Source: Verrucomicrobiota bacterium
GTDB taxonomy: Bacteria; Verrucomicrobiota; Verrucomicrobiia; Limisphaerales; JADLHS01
NCBI GenBank assembly: GCA_025350905.1
Contig: JANXWY010000110.1
Coordinates: 1-46,032 of the forward strand
Reading direction: 5' to 3'
Length of the DNA: 46,032 bases
Shown here: positions 8,670-17,036 of the stretch, piece after piece
Layout of the letters: each line of letters opens with the position of its first letter
Position numbering within the stretch: position 1 is the first letter of the stretch
Translations under genes and position numbers: made by a program
The notes under the pieces: model-generated
What the model was told of the DNA's origin: nothing
Seen by the model: only the letters and a program-made list of their open reading frames with translations
Database searches by the model: none

Positions 8670-9790
8670 TTGCGCTTCACCAGCCGCGCCGCCGTGTATG
8701 CGATGACCGTTCCCAACCCCGCCACCACGATGGCCAGCACCAGGCTGCCGACGAGCCATTGCCATACATAATCGCGGGCCCGGGCCATGGTCATCTCGCC
8801 GAGCGCAACCTTCAGCAGTTCGCCGGTGAACATCCAATGGCCGAGCGCCGTCCCCGCGTAGAGGAGAAACGGCACCATCGGCGGAAGGGAAATGTTGCAG
8901 GCCAGCAGAGTGATCGCCATGTTCAAGCGCAGCCGATGCGCGAGCGTCGCTGCGATCACCGTTTGCAGGCCCCAAACGGGCACGATGCCGAAAAACAATC
9001 CCAACCCGACCGCGAGAGCCAGGCGCAACGGATCCTGCGCATGTTCCGAGAAGAATTCCCGCAGTCCGGGTAAAAATCCCAGGTGCTCACCACAAGACCA
9101 GGCCGCGCGCAAAGATTGCGGCACGAACCACGATTGCAGTACCAATCCGATGTTCATCCCCGTGATATGGGCAAGATCGCGCACAGGCCGAAAGTGCGAG
9201 TGCCGGATTTGGTTGGGTTCGTAACTGCATTTGACCGGCACGGCGACCAGCGGAGTGCCCAGCCAGGCAGCACGCACCATGAACTCCAGCTCGTACGCGT
9301 ACCGGCTGGATCGAATCGACAACCGCTGAGTCAACGCCAGGGGATAACCGCGGAAACCGCATTGGGTATCCCCGAGTCGGACGCCGGTCTCAATCCGAAA
9401 CCAAAACGTGGAAACCGCGTTCGACCGGCGTCGATGCGTCGGACAACCCGCGGCGTAAAAATCGCGCACCCCCACCGCCAGCACGTCCGGTTGCGCCTGA
9501 GCCCGAGCCAGGAATTTTGGGAGATCTTCGGCGAAATGCTGACCGTCGGCATCCATGGTGATCGCGTGGGTGAAACCGAGCTCGCTGGCGCGTTGAAAGC
9601 CCGCGCGGAGCGCGGCCGCCTTTCCGCGGTTCCGCTCGAGTCCGAGCACAGTGCAGCCCGGCAACTCGGGCAGCGTCATGGTGGAACCGTCGTCCACCAC
9701 GATCACCGGGCAATGCGTCAGCGCCGCGCGCGCCACCGCCGCCACGGTCGCCGCGTGATTGAAACACGGAATGAGGACGCAGGGCTTCAC
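8666..9790 (-). CDS. Family 2 glycosyltransferase fused to DUF2062 membrane domain
   Basis: The 374-residue protein starts with a GT2 domain (about 1-215) showing VVDDGST (Asp33-Asp34) and the metal-binding MDADGQH (Asp80-x-Asp82). The C-terminal part (about 225-374) is a DUF2062-type domain with several transmembrane helices and a GLGLFFGIVPVWG-like segment. GTG at 9790 is taken as the start: it overlaps the upstream ligase's TGA by 4 bp, and the protein then begins directly with the GT2 first strand. The family transfers a sugar from a nucleotide donor, often to a lipid carrier at the inner membrane face. The overlap with the exporter gene and its place in the operon suggest glycosylation of the lipid product or of its carrier before export. 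The donor sugar is unknown. Confidence 0.87.
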   Translation of the reverse strand: MKPCVLIPCFNHAATVAAVARAALTHCPVIVVDDGSTMTLPELPGCTVLGLERNRGKAAALRAGFQRASELGFTHAITMDADGQHFAEDLPKFLARAQAQPDVLAVGVRDFYAAGCPTHRRRSNAVSTFWFRIETGVRLGDTQCGFRGYPLALTQRLSIRSSRYAYELEFMVRAAWLGTPLVAVPVKCSYEPNQIRHSHFRPVRDLAHITGMNIGLVLQSWFVPQSLRAAWSCGEHLGFLPGLREFFSEHAQDPLRLALAVGLGLFFGIVPVWGLQTVIAATLAHRLRLNMAITLLACNISLPPMVPFLLYAGTALGHWMFTGELLKVALGEMTMARARDYVWQWLVGSLVLAIVVAGLGTVIAYTAARLVKRK

Positions 9791-11004
9791 CGTAAATCCA
9801 CGAACGTGCTCCGCTTCCGCGCCGCCGACGGCATTTGCAACGCCTCGATTTCCGCCCGCGAGGCCGGGCGGATCTGGGGCGCGATCTTCGCCCGCGCCTG
9901 CAGTATTTCGTGCAGGGCCGACACCGAAACGGAACCGTGGACCAGAACTTCGATCGCATCGGACAGCTCGCTTTCCTTGCGCGCGATGACCACGAACGCT
10001 TCCACCCCGTCGGTTTCCTCCAACACGGCGGCCAGCGTCGAAGGGAAGAGCGAGGCGCCCTTGAACTTCAATTTTTGATGCTTGCGCCCGACAATCGGAC
10101 CGAGCCGCGGCGTCACGCGACCGCAGGCGCAAGGCGTACGAAAGAGCGCCGCACAATCCCCGGTGCGGTAGCGGATCAACGGCATGGCCTCGACGCCGAA
10201 GGTGGTCGCCACCACTTCACCAATTTCGCCGTCGGCCACCGGCTTGCCGTCGTCATCCAGAATTTCCAGATGCAGTTGTTCGTCATGGAGATGCCCGCCC
10301 ACGCCCGCGGCGCATTCGCACAGAGAGTTCGCCAGTTCGGTCACGCCATAAGTGGAATAAACCTTGGCCCCCCACGCGGCTTCAATGGTCCGGCCGGATG
10401 AATTCAACCTCCACTCACGATCGCGAATAGGTTCGCCGATGCAGACCGCTTTCTTGACCGGGCCCGACAGCAGATGAATTCCGGTCGCCCGCGCCTTCTC
10501 CGCCACCAGGCGGAGGAACGAGGGCACCGCCACAATCGCCGTTGGTTGCACGCGCTCGATCATGTCCAGGACGAGCATCGGTGACGCCGCGCCCGGGCGC
10601 ACGATCGCGCAGCCGAGTTCGCGCAAGCCCAGCCAGTACGCCAGGCCGGCCATGAAACAACGATCCATGGCCACCGCCACCAGCACGGTGTCGTGCGCCG
10701 TCAACCCGGCGCACGCGAAGGACTCGCGTTCGTTCTCGGCGAGCCGGCGCACATCCGCCTCGGTCAACATCCACAGCAACGGCTGGCCGGTGGTCCCGCT
10801 GGTCGTCACGATCTCGACTACGTGTTCGCGCGGCACGCACAAGAAATCCAGATTGCGCGCGGACAGAACCGATTTGTCCACCAACGGCACCTGGTCGAGC
10901 GCCGGGGTGGACCCGAGCCCCCGAAACTGTTCCCGGTAAAACGGTGAGTGCGCCGCGGCATGGCGGAAAGTCTCGGACCACAATTCATCAAACGACCGGC
11001 TCAT
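9787..11004 (-). CDS. PaaK-like adenylate-forming ligase (phenylacetate-CoA ligase family)
   Basis: The 405-residue protein is ANL-fold and of PaaK size. The phosphate-binding loop TTSGTTGQP is at residues 67-75. A YGVTEL adenine-site motif and YRTGD follow in the expected order. A Cys-containing segment between them (CECAAGV, and later PCACGR) resembles the metal-binding region of some PaaK relatives. The C-terminal domain contains a GRKHQKLKFKG hinge. It should activate a carboxylic acid as the adenylate and pass it to CoA or an ACP. The ATG at 11004 overlaps the upstream FAD gene's stop by 4 bp. This is one of two ligases in the operon, so a starter acid and a separate acyl chain may each have an activating enzyme. 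The substrate is not readable. Confidence 0.85.
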   Translation of the reverse strand: MSRSFDELWSETFRHAAAHSPFYREQFRGLGSTPALDQVPLVDKSVLSARNLDFLCVPREHVVEIVTTSGTTGQPLLWMLTEADVRRLAENERESFACAGLTAHDTVLVAVAMDRCFMAGLAYWLGLRELGCAIVRPGAASPMLVLDMIERVQPTAIVAVPSFLRLVAEKARATGIHLLSGPVKKAVCIGEPIRDREWRLNSSGRTIEAAWGAKVYSTYGVTELANSLCECAAGVGGHLHDEQLHLEILDDDGKPVADGEIGEVVATTFGVEAMPLIRYRTGDCAALFRTPCACGRVTPRLGPIVGRKHQKLKFKGASLFPSTLAAVLEETDGVEAFVVIARKESELSDAIEVLVHGSVSVSALHEILQARAKIAPQIRPASRAEIEALQMPSAARKRSTFVDLR

Positions 11005-12149
11005 CTGGTGCGCGCCGATCCTACGTAGGCCGCCGCCAGATTGCCAGCCGCCGCACCGGTGGCGAGACAACACCCCATCACCCGGGCACTGGCGATGGCG
11101 TCCACGTCGGCGCTGATGGTTTTGCCCGCCATAAAAAGATTTTCGATCTTGGCCACGCGCAGGGAGCGGGCCGGAATTTCGTAATGCGTGCCGGCGGGCA
11201 GATACTGGAACCGCGCCACCCCGTCCGCCCCCCATTGCTCGATGGGCCACGCGCAGCGGGCGACGGCATCGGGAAATTTTCGGCCCGTCAACACGTCTGC
11301 CCCGGTCAACACCTGCTGCCCCACGATCATTCGCCCGGCCCGGCGCGCCGGGACAAACTCGGTTATGGGCGTCGTACAGTGCTCAAAGCCGTGCACGCTC
11401 GACCGTAAGAATTCCAGCAATGGACCGACCTGTTCCGCCGAACCGGTAAACTTGGCGGTGAGGCGGCTTGGTTCAAGACCTGGTTGCAGATTCAGCGGCG
11501 GAAAACCCGCCCGCGCCAGAGGCAACAATACCTGGGCAACTTCAGCAGCGGTTTTTAATTCGCGCGTGACGTTGCAGAGCGGAAAGATAATCGCCGACGC
11601 CTGAGTGGTTTCATCCGTCGCGAGACATTCCGCGCCAATCGCGCGGGCCACCTCCGCGGTGCCGCTACAATCAATCACCGCGCCGACGTTAATGCCGCTC
11701 AACTGAACGATCCGGTTTCCCTCCAAAACTGCATCCACGACCGGAGTGCTCCATTGCGCCCGAAGCGTTGGCGTGGTTGCGATCAACTTCGCCGCGAGTT
11801 CACGGAATTTTTCCGGACGATACTGCAGCACCCACACGCGGCCCATGCGTAATGGGGCGCCGGTCTCCAACCCGGCGTGTTGGGGCTCTTGACTGGATTC
11901 GAGCCAGCCAGGAGACCGGCGCTCCGCCAACAGTTCGGCGAACTCCCGCGCGAAGCCGTCGTTGAGATAGTCGCCCGCGTCATCATACAGACCGCAGAGC
12001 GTCGTGAGTCCACTGAACCCACCCGTTCCGCCGACGGCAGCACGACGATCGAGCAACAATGTCTCGGCCCCCGCCCGCGCGGCGCTCACGGCCGCCGCGA
12101 GGCCCGCCGCCCCGGCGCCGACCACCGCAATGTCGACCGGTGGCTTCAC
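11001..12149 (-). CDS. FAD-dependent oxidoreductase
   Basis: The 382-residue protein opens with a Rossmann dinucleotide-binding motif, GAGAAG at residues 11-16 followed by an acidic/basic LLDRR end, typical of FAD_oxidored/GG-reductase-type flavoproteins. A second FAD contact resembling GAVIDCSGTAEVARAIGA lies mid-protein. The C-terminal part has a GRMIVGQQVL segment, then AGKTISADVDAIASARVMG, the usual C-terminal FAD-binding stretch. The start is a GTG at 12149 overlapping the previous stop by 4 bp. In polyene and flexirubin loci, flavoproteins oxidise or reduce the lipid or aromatic part; here the reaction is unknown. There is no obvious signal peptide, so it is probably cytoplasmic. Confidence 0.8.
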   Translation of the reverse strand: MKPPVDIAVVGAGAAGLAAAVSAARAGAETLLLDRRAAVGGTGGFSGLTTLCGLYDDAGDYLNDGFAREFAELLAERRSPGWLESSQEPQHAGLETGAPLRMGRVWVLQYRPEKFRELAAKLIATTPTLRAQWSTPVVDAVLEGNRIVQLSGINVGAVIDCSGTAEVARAIGAECLATDETTQASAIIFPLCNVTRELKTAAEVAQVLLPLARAGFPPLNLQPGLEPSRLTAKFTGSAEQVGPLLEFLRSSVHGFEHCTTPITEFVPARRAGRMIVGQQVLTGADVLTGRKFPDAVARCAWPIEQWGADGVARFQYLPAGTHYEIPARSLRVAKIENLFMAGKTISADVDAIASARVMGCCLATGAAAGNLAAAYVGSARTR

Positions 12150-13417
12150 GGGTTGAGCAATCGCGCCCGGAGATTCGCGGCAAATTCCGCCATCTCTTCC
12201 CGGGAGAAATGGGTTTCAAGATGGAAGAGGGTGAGCCGCAATTCACCACCGAAGTAATAGAAGATCGCCCCGATCCCCGGCGAAGGAGTCGTGGCGCCGA
12301 CGTGCGTGAAGTCCTTGATGGTCGCACCGCAAAACGTCGTCAGCAGCGGCGAGACGTGGGCGGTGTCGCCATAAAAAAAGGAGCAGATTTCGCCCCGTAG
12401 CCCGTGCTGTTTGAGGATGTAAAGGTACAGCGGGAACGGCAGGCCGCGCGACAATTCGGTGATGGCTACGCCTGCCTCAATGCGGCGATCACGCAAGGCC
12501 TGGGCTAGCTGAGTCTTGAGGGTAGTCACCGCGGTCGCGGCCGTGACCAGCTGCGCCGGGAGAAATTGCACCATGAGCATGGCGATCTGGTTGCTGAACA
12601 CCGGCTCGACGGTGCCTTTGGGCCGCAGGCTGACCGGCACGGGCAGCACGTAACTTGGTGAAGGACAGCCGAGCCGTTCATGCAACCGGTGTAATTCCAT
12701 CATCGCCACGGCAGCGTGGAATTGAGCGTCACCCAGCGCCCCGCACAGCTTTACGCCCTGTGCACGAACGTGGGCGGTTTCTTCCGCGGAAAACTTTTCC
12801 ACGCGATAACGTTGGACCGGCCGGGTCTCCGGTCGGCGCACCCCCACCGTGCGGGGCGCGGCTTGGCAGAAGTCGCTGAGTTGATTGACGTTTTTACGCG
12901 CCAGGAGCAATCGCTCCTTCAACGGCTTCTTTGGACGTTGGACCGGAGCGGCGATTGCCGGTAGTGCCATATCCTCCCGCCCCACCAGCGCGAGGAAATG
13001 CTCGGCGCTTGGTGCGTCCATCAATGCGTGCGTCCAACTAAACACCACCTCCATGCCACCACCGCCGCGTTCCACGAGGTCGAAGCGGAACAATTCCCCT
13101 TGTCGGATTGCGAGCGATTCGTCGCTGAGTTGCTCGCCCAACGGCGGAGTCGGCCGGTGAACTCGGACTTGCGGAAAACCACTTGAGTCGGCTAATGCCT
13201 GCCATTTCGGGGTAAACACGCCGGCGGGACGCGAACGGAGAATTGGATAGCGCTTAACCAATTCGGCCAGGCGCCGGCGCAAGGCCTCGGGCGAAATGGC
13301 CGCAGCGAGTTCCAGCACGATCTGACAGGAGTTGCCGGCGTACCCCCGGCGCCGGAGTTCGTAATCGAACCCGAGCATCAGGTAATCGCAACCGTTGAGA
13401 GGTAAATCAACGGGCAT
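12146..13417 (-). CDS. Condensation-fold (PapA/wax-synthase-like) acyltransferase
   Basis: The 423-residue protein resembles the chloramphenicol-acetyltransferase/condensation superfamily. An N-terminal segment, MPVDLPLNGCDYLMLGFD, leads into the fold. The active-site motif appears as HALMDAP, with His130-x3-Asp134, a variant of HHxxxDG. A second conserved zone near the middle resembles the DFGW-like bridge region, although a clear DFGW was not found. The family joins acyl thioesters to an alcohol or amine, as in PapA-type esterification and NRPS condensation. The ATG at 13417 overlaps the ACP gene end by 11 bp. Directly downstream of an ACP, the likely job is moving the ACP-bound acyl group onto an acceptor, possibly the class V aminotransferase product. 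That link is inference. Confidence 0.72.
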   Translation of the reverse strand: MPVDLPLNGCDYLMLGFDYELRRRGYAGNSCQIVLELAAAISPEALRRRLAELVKRYPILRSRPAGVFTPKWQALADSSGFPQVRVHRPTPPLGEQLSDESLAIRQGELFRFDLVERGGGGMEVVFSWTHALMDAPSAEHFLALVGREDMALPAIAAPVQRPKKPLKERLLLARKNVNQLSDFCQAAPRTVGVRRPETRPVQRYRVEKFSAEETAHVRAQGVKLCGALGDAQFHAAVAMMELHRLHERLGCPSPSYVLPVPVSLRPKGTVEPVFSNQIAMLMVQFLPAQLVTAATAVTTLKTQLAQALRDRRIEAGVAITELSRGLPFPLYLYILKQHGLRGEICSFFYGDTAHVSPLLTTFCGATIKDFTHVGATTPSPGIGAIFYYFGGELRLTLFHLETHFSREEMAEFAANLRARLLNP

Positions 13418-13661
13418 TGAGGAGGCGCGTGAACGTGGCGGCGAGCGTGCGGACGGTTTGCAAGGCGTCGCCCGTGATTTCACTTTCCGGAATCCAGAAA
13501 CCGTAGTCGGTTTCGATAAACACGAGGAGGCGCACGAGGGACATGGAATCGAAGCCCGCCGCGATCAGATCGGTCTCGGGGGTGACCGCGACATCCGCCG
13601 CGAACACTTCGCGTTTCAGGAAGTCGAGGAGTTTGGTTTCAATTTCGGACGCAGCAATCAT
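13407..13661 (-). CDS. Acyl carrier protein
   Basis: The 84-residue acidic helical protein carries the phosphopantetheine attachment motif GFDSMSLVRL, with Ser39 as the modified residue. Length and the predicted four-helix layout fit stand-alone ACPs of type II fatty-acid, polyketide or aryl-polyene systems. The ATG at 13661 follows the ligase TGA directly with no gap, and its own end overlaps the condensation-type gene by 11 bp, so tight co-expression is expected. It probably receives the acyl group activated by the neighbouring AMP ligase and presents it to the condensation-fold enzyme. A phosphopantetheinyl transferase is not encoded in the window. Confidence 0.93.
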   Translation of the reverse strand: MIAASEIETKLLDFLKREVFAADVAVTPETDLIAAGFDSMSLVRLLVFIETDYGFWIPESEITGDALQTVRTLAATFTRLLNAR

Positions 13662-15062
13662 TCATGCCACCGGAGCGGCGCGGCGTATCTTGCCGGTAAC
13701 CGGGGTGCGTGGCAAGGCGCTGACAAGGGTAAAACGCATCGGAATTTTGTAGGCGGCGAGCTGCTCGCGACAATATTGTCGAACGGGCTCCAGGCTGGCA
13801 TGCGGCGGCTCCAACACCAGCTCGGCCGCGACCACTTCGCCCAAGTGCGGATGCGGTTGGCCGTAAACCCTCGATTCACGCACCGTCGGATGCCGGTTGA
13901 GCACCGCTTCGATTTCTTCGGGAAATACTTTGCGGCCTGCGAGGTTGATGACGGCGGTTTTGCGGGAAAGCAGAAAGAGAAAACCGTCTGCATCGATGCG
14001 GCCAATATCACCGGTAAAAAACCAGCCCGCCCGCAACACCTGCTCGCGGGGAATCCACGGTGCCACGTAGGCGTCGAAGATGCCCGGACCGGCCACCGCA
14101 ACTTCACCGCAGCCGGTGGCATCCGGGTCCATGATCTGCACGCGAAAGTCGCCCGCCGGCCGGCCCACGGAATTCCAGCGCGCCTGCGGGTCGTCCGTGT
14201 TCAAGCTCACCAAGCCCAATTCAATTACGCCCATCCCCTGAACGAGCGGGATTTGGTAGCGCCCATAAAAATCTTCGGCGACCTCCGGGGGCAAGGCGCA
14301 GGTGGTGGAGACGGCCAAGCGCACCGACGGAAGGGCGGCGCCAGACCGGTCCCGCGCCAACATCGCAAAGTGAAACGGCGCGGCGTAGAGGACCGTGCCT
14401 CGCCAACGAATCGTGGCGTCAAGAAACGGCTGCGCCAAAACATGGCGAGCCAGGACCACCGTCGCGCCGACGCTCAGGTACACGACGAGCGTGACGAGAA
14501 AATGGTGGGCCATGGGCAGACACCAGATCACCGTGTCCTCGGAGCCAATGCGCAATGCTTGGTTCGCGGAGAGAACTCGATCGCGGATGGTCTCATGCGC
14601 CAGCGCGACACCTTTACGCGCGCTGGTCGTGCCGGACGTGAAGCGGATGAACGCCAGGTTCAGCCCGTGATTATCCGGCGGTGTCGGTGGCCGCAGCCGG
14701 CCAAAAAAGCAATCGGCGGTGACCGCCGTGCTTTCGGGGCGCGACTTTTGGCTCAGGATGCCTTCCAACTGCATCGCGGCGGCAAGATCGGCAATCTCCT
14801 CCTCGGTACATTCAGACGGAATGGGCACGACGACCGCCGCGACGCGCCAGAGCGCGAAGGTCAGGGCCACGTAGCTGACACCGTTTGGAAAGGCCAGGCC
14901 GATGCGTCCCCCCGTCGTGATGGGCAGCGCTTGAAGTTTGATCGCCAGCTCCTGGGTCCGCTGAACGAGTTCGGCGTAGGAAACCACCATGGCGTCCTCA
15001 ATGAGCGCGGGTTTTTGCGGCCAACGGGCGGCGGTGGTGTCCAACAACTCGGTCAGGTTCAT
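13662..15062 (-). CDS. Acyl-AMP ligase / long-chain acyl-CoA synthetase-like ANL enzyme
   Basis: The 466-residue protein belongs to the ANL adenylating family. The phosphate loop is TSGTTSARKG (about 142-151). FTGDIGRID and a GRKVFPEEIE hinge follow, and the C-terminal catalytic Lys is Lys458 in VTGKIRR. The ATG at 15062 is preferred because the protein then starts with the usual MNLTELLDTTAARWP-type helix; an ATG at 15110 would add 16 unrelated residues. Sitting directly before an ACP gene, it most likely loads a fatty or aryl acid onto that ACP via the adenylate. The 108-bp gap to the aminotransferase gene is the largest inside the operon and could hold an internal promoter. The acid substrate is unknown. 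Confidence 0.88.
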   Translation of the reverse strand: MNLTELLDTTAARWPQKPALIEDAMVVSYAELVQRTQELAIKLQALPITTGGRIGLAFPNGVSYVALTFALWRVAAVVVPIPSECTEEEIADLAAAMQLEGILSQKSRPESTAVTADCFFGRLRPPTPPDNHGLNLAFIRFTSGTTSARKGVALAHETIRDRVLSANQALRIGSEDTVIWCLPMAHHFLVTLVVYLSVGATVVLARHVLAQPFLDATIRWRGTVLYAAPFHFAMLARDRSGAALPSVRLAVSTTCALPPEVAEDFYGRYQIPLVQGMGVIELGLVSLNTDDPQARWNSVGRPAGDFRVQIMDPDATGCGEVAVAGPGIFDAYVAPWIPREQVLRAGWFFTGDIGRIDADGFLFLLSRKTAVINLAGRKVFPEEIEAVLNRHPTVRESRVYGQPHPHLGEVVAAELVLEPPHASLEPVRQYCREQLAAYKIPMRFTLVSALPRTPVTGKIRRAAPVA

Positions 15063-15170
15063 AGTTCCGGATCGCCTCGGCAGCATCTGGCCCGGCGGTT
15101 TATTATGCAAACCTTTTGTCCTCCGCCGGGCGGTCAGGGCCGGCCGGGAGCAGCGCGGGCGATCCGGAGC

Positions 15171-16322
15171 TCACATCAATTCCACCACCCGCTGCAATTC
15201 GGCATCGGTGTTGTAGAAATGGGGAGAGAGCCGGAGGTAACGTTGACCCGTCCGATCCCCGCGCAGCGACGTGACGATGTCGGCATCCAAAAGTTTTTGA
15301 TGGAGCGGTGCGAGGTCCGCGCCCGGTTTAAAGCAAGCGACGATGCCGCTGGCGTTCTCCCGCGCGGCCTCCGCGTTCAATACGGTGTACCCCTTCGCCT
15401 GCAACGCCGGCACCAGCCACGCGCGTTTCCGCAACAGTTCGCGCGCGATGTTTTCCACCCCCACTTCCAGCAGGAGTGTCAGCGCCGCGTTCAGCCCAAC
15501 GAGTCCCAGCAGGTTGTGCGTGCCCGCCTCAAATTTCTTGGCCCCGCTGCGATACGCGATCTGTTCCTGGGCCACAAAGTTCGGACACCGCACATTGTGC
15601 CAGCCATAAATCGGCGGATTGAGTCGCGCCTGAATTTCCCGGCGCACATACATGAGGCCGGCCCCACACGGGCCGAGCAACCACTTGTGCGCATCCGCCG
15701 CCAGCAAGTCCACGCGCTCCATTGTCGTCGGAAATGCGCCCAGCGTTTGAATCCCGTCGACACAGAAAAGAATTCCCCGTTCGCGCAAGGATTTTCCGAT
15801 AGCGGCATGGTCCAACCGGTAGCCGCTGACGAAATGGCACGACGCCAGCGCGACCAACCGCGTGCTTTCATCCACTTGCCCAATCACATCCCGGGGCCGG
15901 ATGACGCCCAGGCCACGGATATTCAGCAGCCGCACCTCGATCCCTTGTTCGGCCAACGCCATCCACGGATAGACATTCGACGGATAGTCGTCGTGGTAGA
16001 TGAGGATGTTATCGCCTTTGCGGAACTTGAGGCCGCTCGCAAAAAAACTCAACGCCAGCGAAGTGGGACCGACAAACGCGACTTCCTCGGCCTGACACTG
16101 TAACAATTGCGCGGCGCGCCTGCGCCCGTCCTCGAGCACCCGGGGAAAGACCACGGCTTCCTGGTCGCCGGCGGCCGCTTGCTGGGCGTAATCCGCGACG
16201 GCTTGGGCTACCCGACGCGGCAACGGGCAGTCGGCGGCGTGTGCCAGGAAGATTTTCTTCTGGGCGACCGGGAATTCGTGGCGCCGCAATTCCTCATTCG
16301 TCAAGACTTCCGCAATCGTCAT
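15171..16322 (-). CDS. Class V (NifS/SufS/isopenicillin-epimerase-like) PLP enzyme
   Basis: The 383-residue protein has fold-type I PLP features of the class V aminotransferase/cysteine desulfurase group. The internal aldimine Lys is Lys213 in ADAHKWLLGP, preceded by VDGIQTLGAFP, whose Asp would contact the pyridine nitrogen. The N-terminus has ATP-independent desulfurase-like layout (FLAHAADCPLPRRV). A mobile-loop Cys of desulfurases is not evident, so epimerase, lyase or aminotransferase chemistry is more likely than sulfur transfer. The ATG at 16322 is used; no strong Shine-Dalgarno is seen, but AATAAT lies just upstream and may be part of a promoter. It is the first gene of the operon and may supply an amino or amino-acid-derived head group. 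This role is inferred from position only. Confidence 0.82.
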   Translation of the reverse strand: MTIAEVLTNEELRRHEFPVAQKKIFLAHAADCPLPRRVAQAVADYAQQAAAGDQEAVVFPRVLEDGRRRAAQLLQCQAEEVAFVGPTSLALSFFASGLKFRKGDNILIYHDDYPSNVYPWMALAEQGIEVRLLNIRGLGVIRPRDVIGQVDESTRLVALASCHFVSGYRLDHAAIGKSLRERGILFCVDGIQTLGAFPTTMERVDLLAADAHKWLLGPCGAGLMYVRREIQARLNPPIYGWHNVRCPNFVAQEQIAYRSGAKKFEAGTHNLLGLVGLNAALTLLLEVGVENIARELLRKRAWLVPALQAKGYTVLNAEAARENASGIVACFKPGADLAPLHQKLLDADIVTSLRGDRTGQRYLRLSPHFYNTDAELQRVVELM

Positions 16323-16510
16323 GGGCCCATATTATTTGGCCGACCGGGGCTCGTAAAGCGGCGCGAAGTGGTCCTGACCCCGACCTATCCACGGTCGGGC
16401 TGCCGGCCTGACTCGCGGCAGCCAGGGCCGAAGGACGGGCGGCAAAACGGAAGCCTGGAGGGTCGAGCATCGCGAACCACCACGGGCGGCGGGCCATTGA
16501 GTGAAGCCCG

Positions 16511-16969
16511 TCAGTTTTGCGGTTCCAAACTGAAGTCGTGCTGCGCCGCTTGGTCTTTCGTGGTGAGTAAGAGGCGATAAGTAACCCCCGGCTCGAGGGG
16601 ATCGGCCTGCGCGCCCTTGACGGCGGGATGCATGCCGCGAATGCCACCACCATAAACCAGGGTGGAGGTCGGCAAGGAATTGGATTCTGTGACCAGACTC
16701 CAGATCGGATGCGCGTATTTGTTGGTCGCGAGGTCCGCCGCAAGCACCACGTTGACACTGGTCAAACGACAATACTCACTCAGCGTGAACACCACAGGCG
16801 AACCGAGCTGAGCAGCGCGCTTGCCCGGGCGTCGATTTTCCAGCCACGGGCTCACGCGGTGGGAAATTTGAATAGTCCGGGCCGCAAACCAGTCACTGTT
16901 CAGGTAGAGGCTCAACCCGCCCAAGCCGAGGAGGAGCAGGAGGATGGAAATAATTTTCGTCTTCGACAT
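16511..16969 (-). CDS. Small exported/membrane-anchored protein, function unknown
   Basis: The 152-residue protein starts MSKTKIISILLLLLGLGGLSLYL, one strongly hydrophobic segment with a basic N-terminus and no clear signal-peptidase site, so an uncleaved anchor or a cleaved signal is possible. The rest is soluble and includes a beta-rich stretch with YGGGIRGMHPAVKG and LEPGVTYRLLLTT, which reads like a small Ig-like or fibronectin-like secreted domain. No family is recognised. It points the same way as the biosynthetic operon but is separated from it by 188 bp without a visible gene. The short 67-bp space to the divergent pseudopilin gene (17037) must hold the promoters of both. Confidence 0.6.
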   Translation of the reverse strand: MSKTKIISILLLLLGLGGLSLYLNSDWFAARTIQISHRVSPWLENRRPGKRAAQLGSPVVFTLSEYCRLTSVNVVLAADLATNKYAHPIWSLVTESNSLPTSTLVYGGGIRGMHPAVKGAQADPLEPGVTYRLLLTTKDQAAQHDFSLEPQN

Positions 16970-17036
16970 CGCGAAAGGATTGACGTTAGTTTAGTGGAAG
17001 TATTCGAAAGCGGAGCGGACAAAGCAATTTTAGACC

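Noticed and set aside
13395-16103. A long plus-strand open frame of about 900 codons opposite the ligase, ACP and PLP genes
   Set aside because: It is antisense to several genes with clear active-site motifs, is rich in Arg/His/Gln as expected for a GC-rich shadow frame, and shows no recognisable domain.
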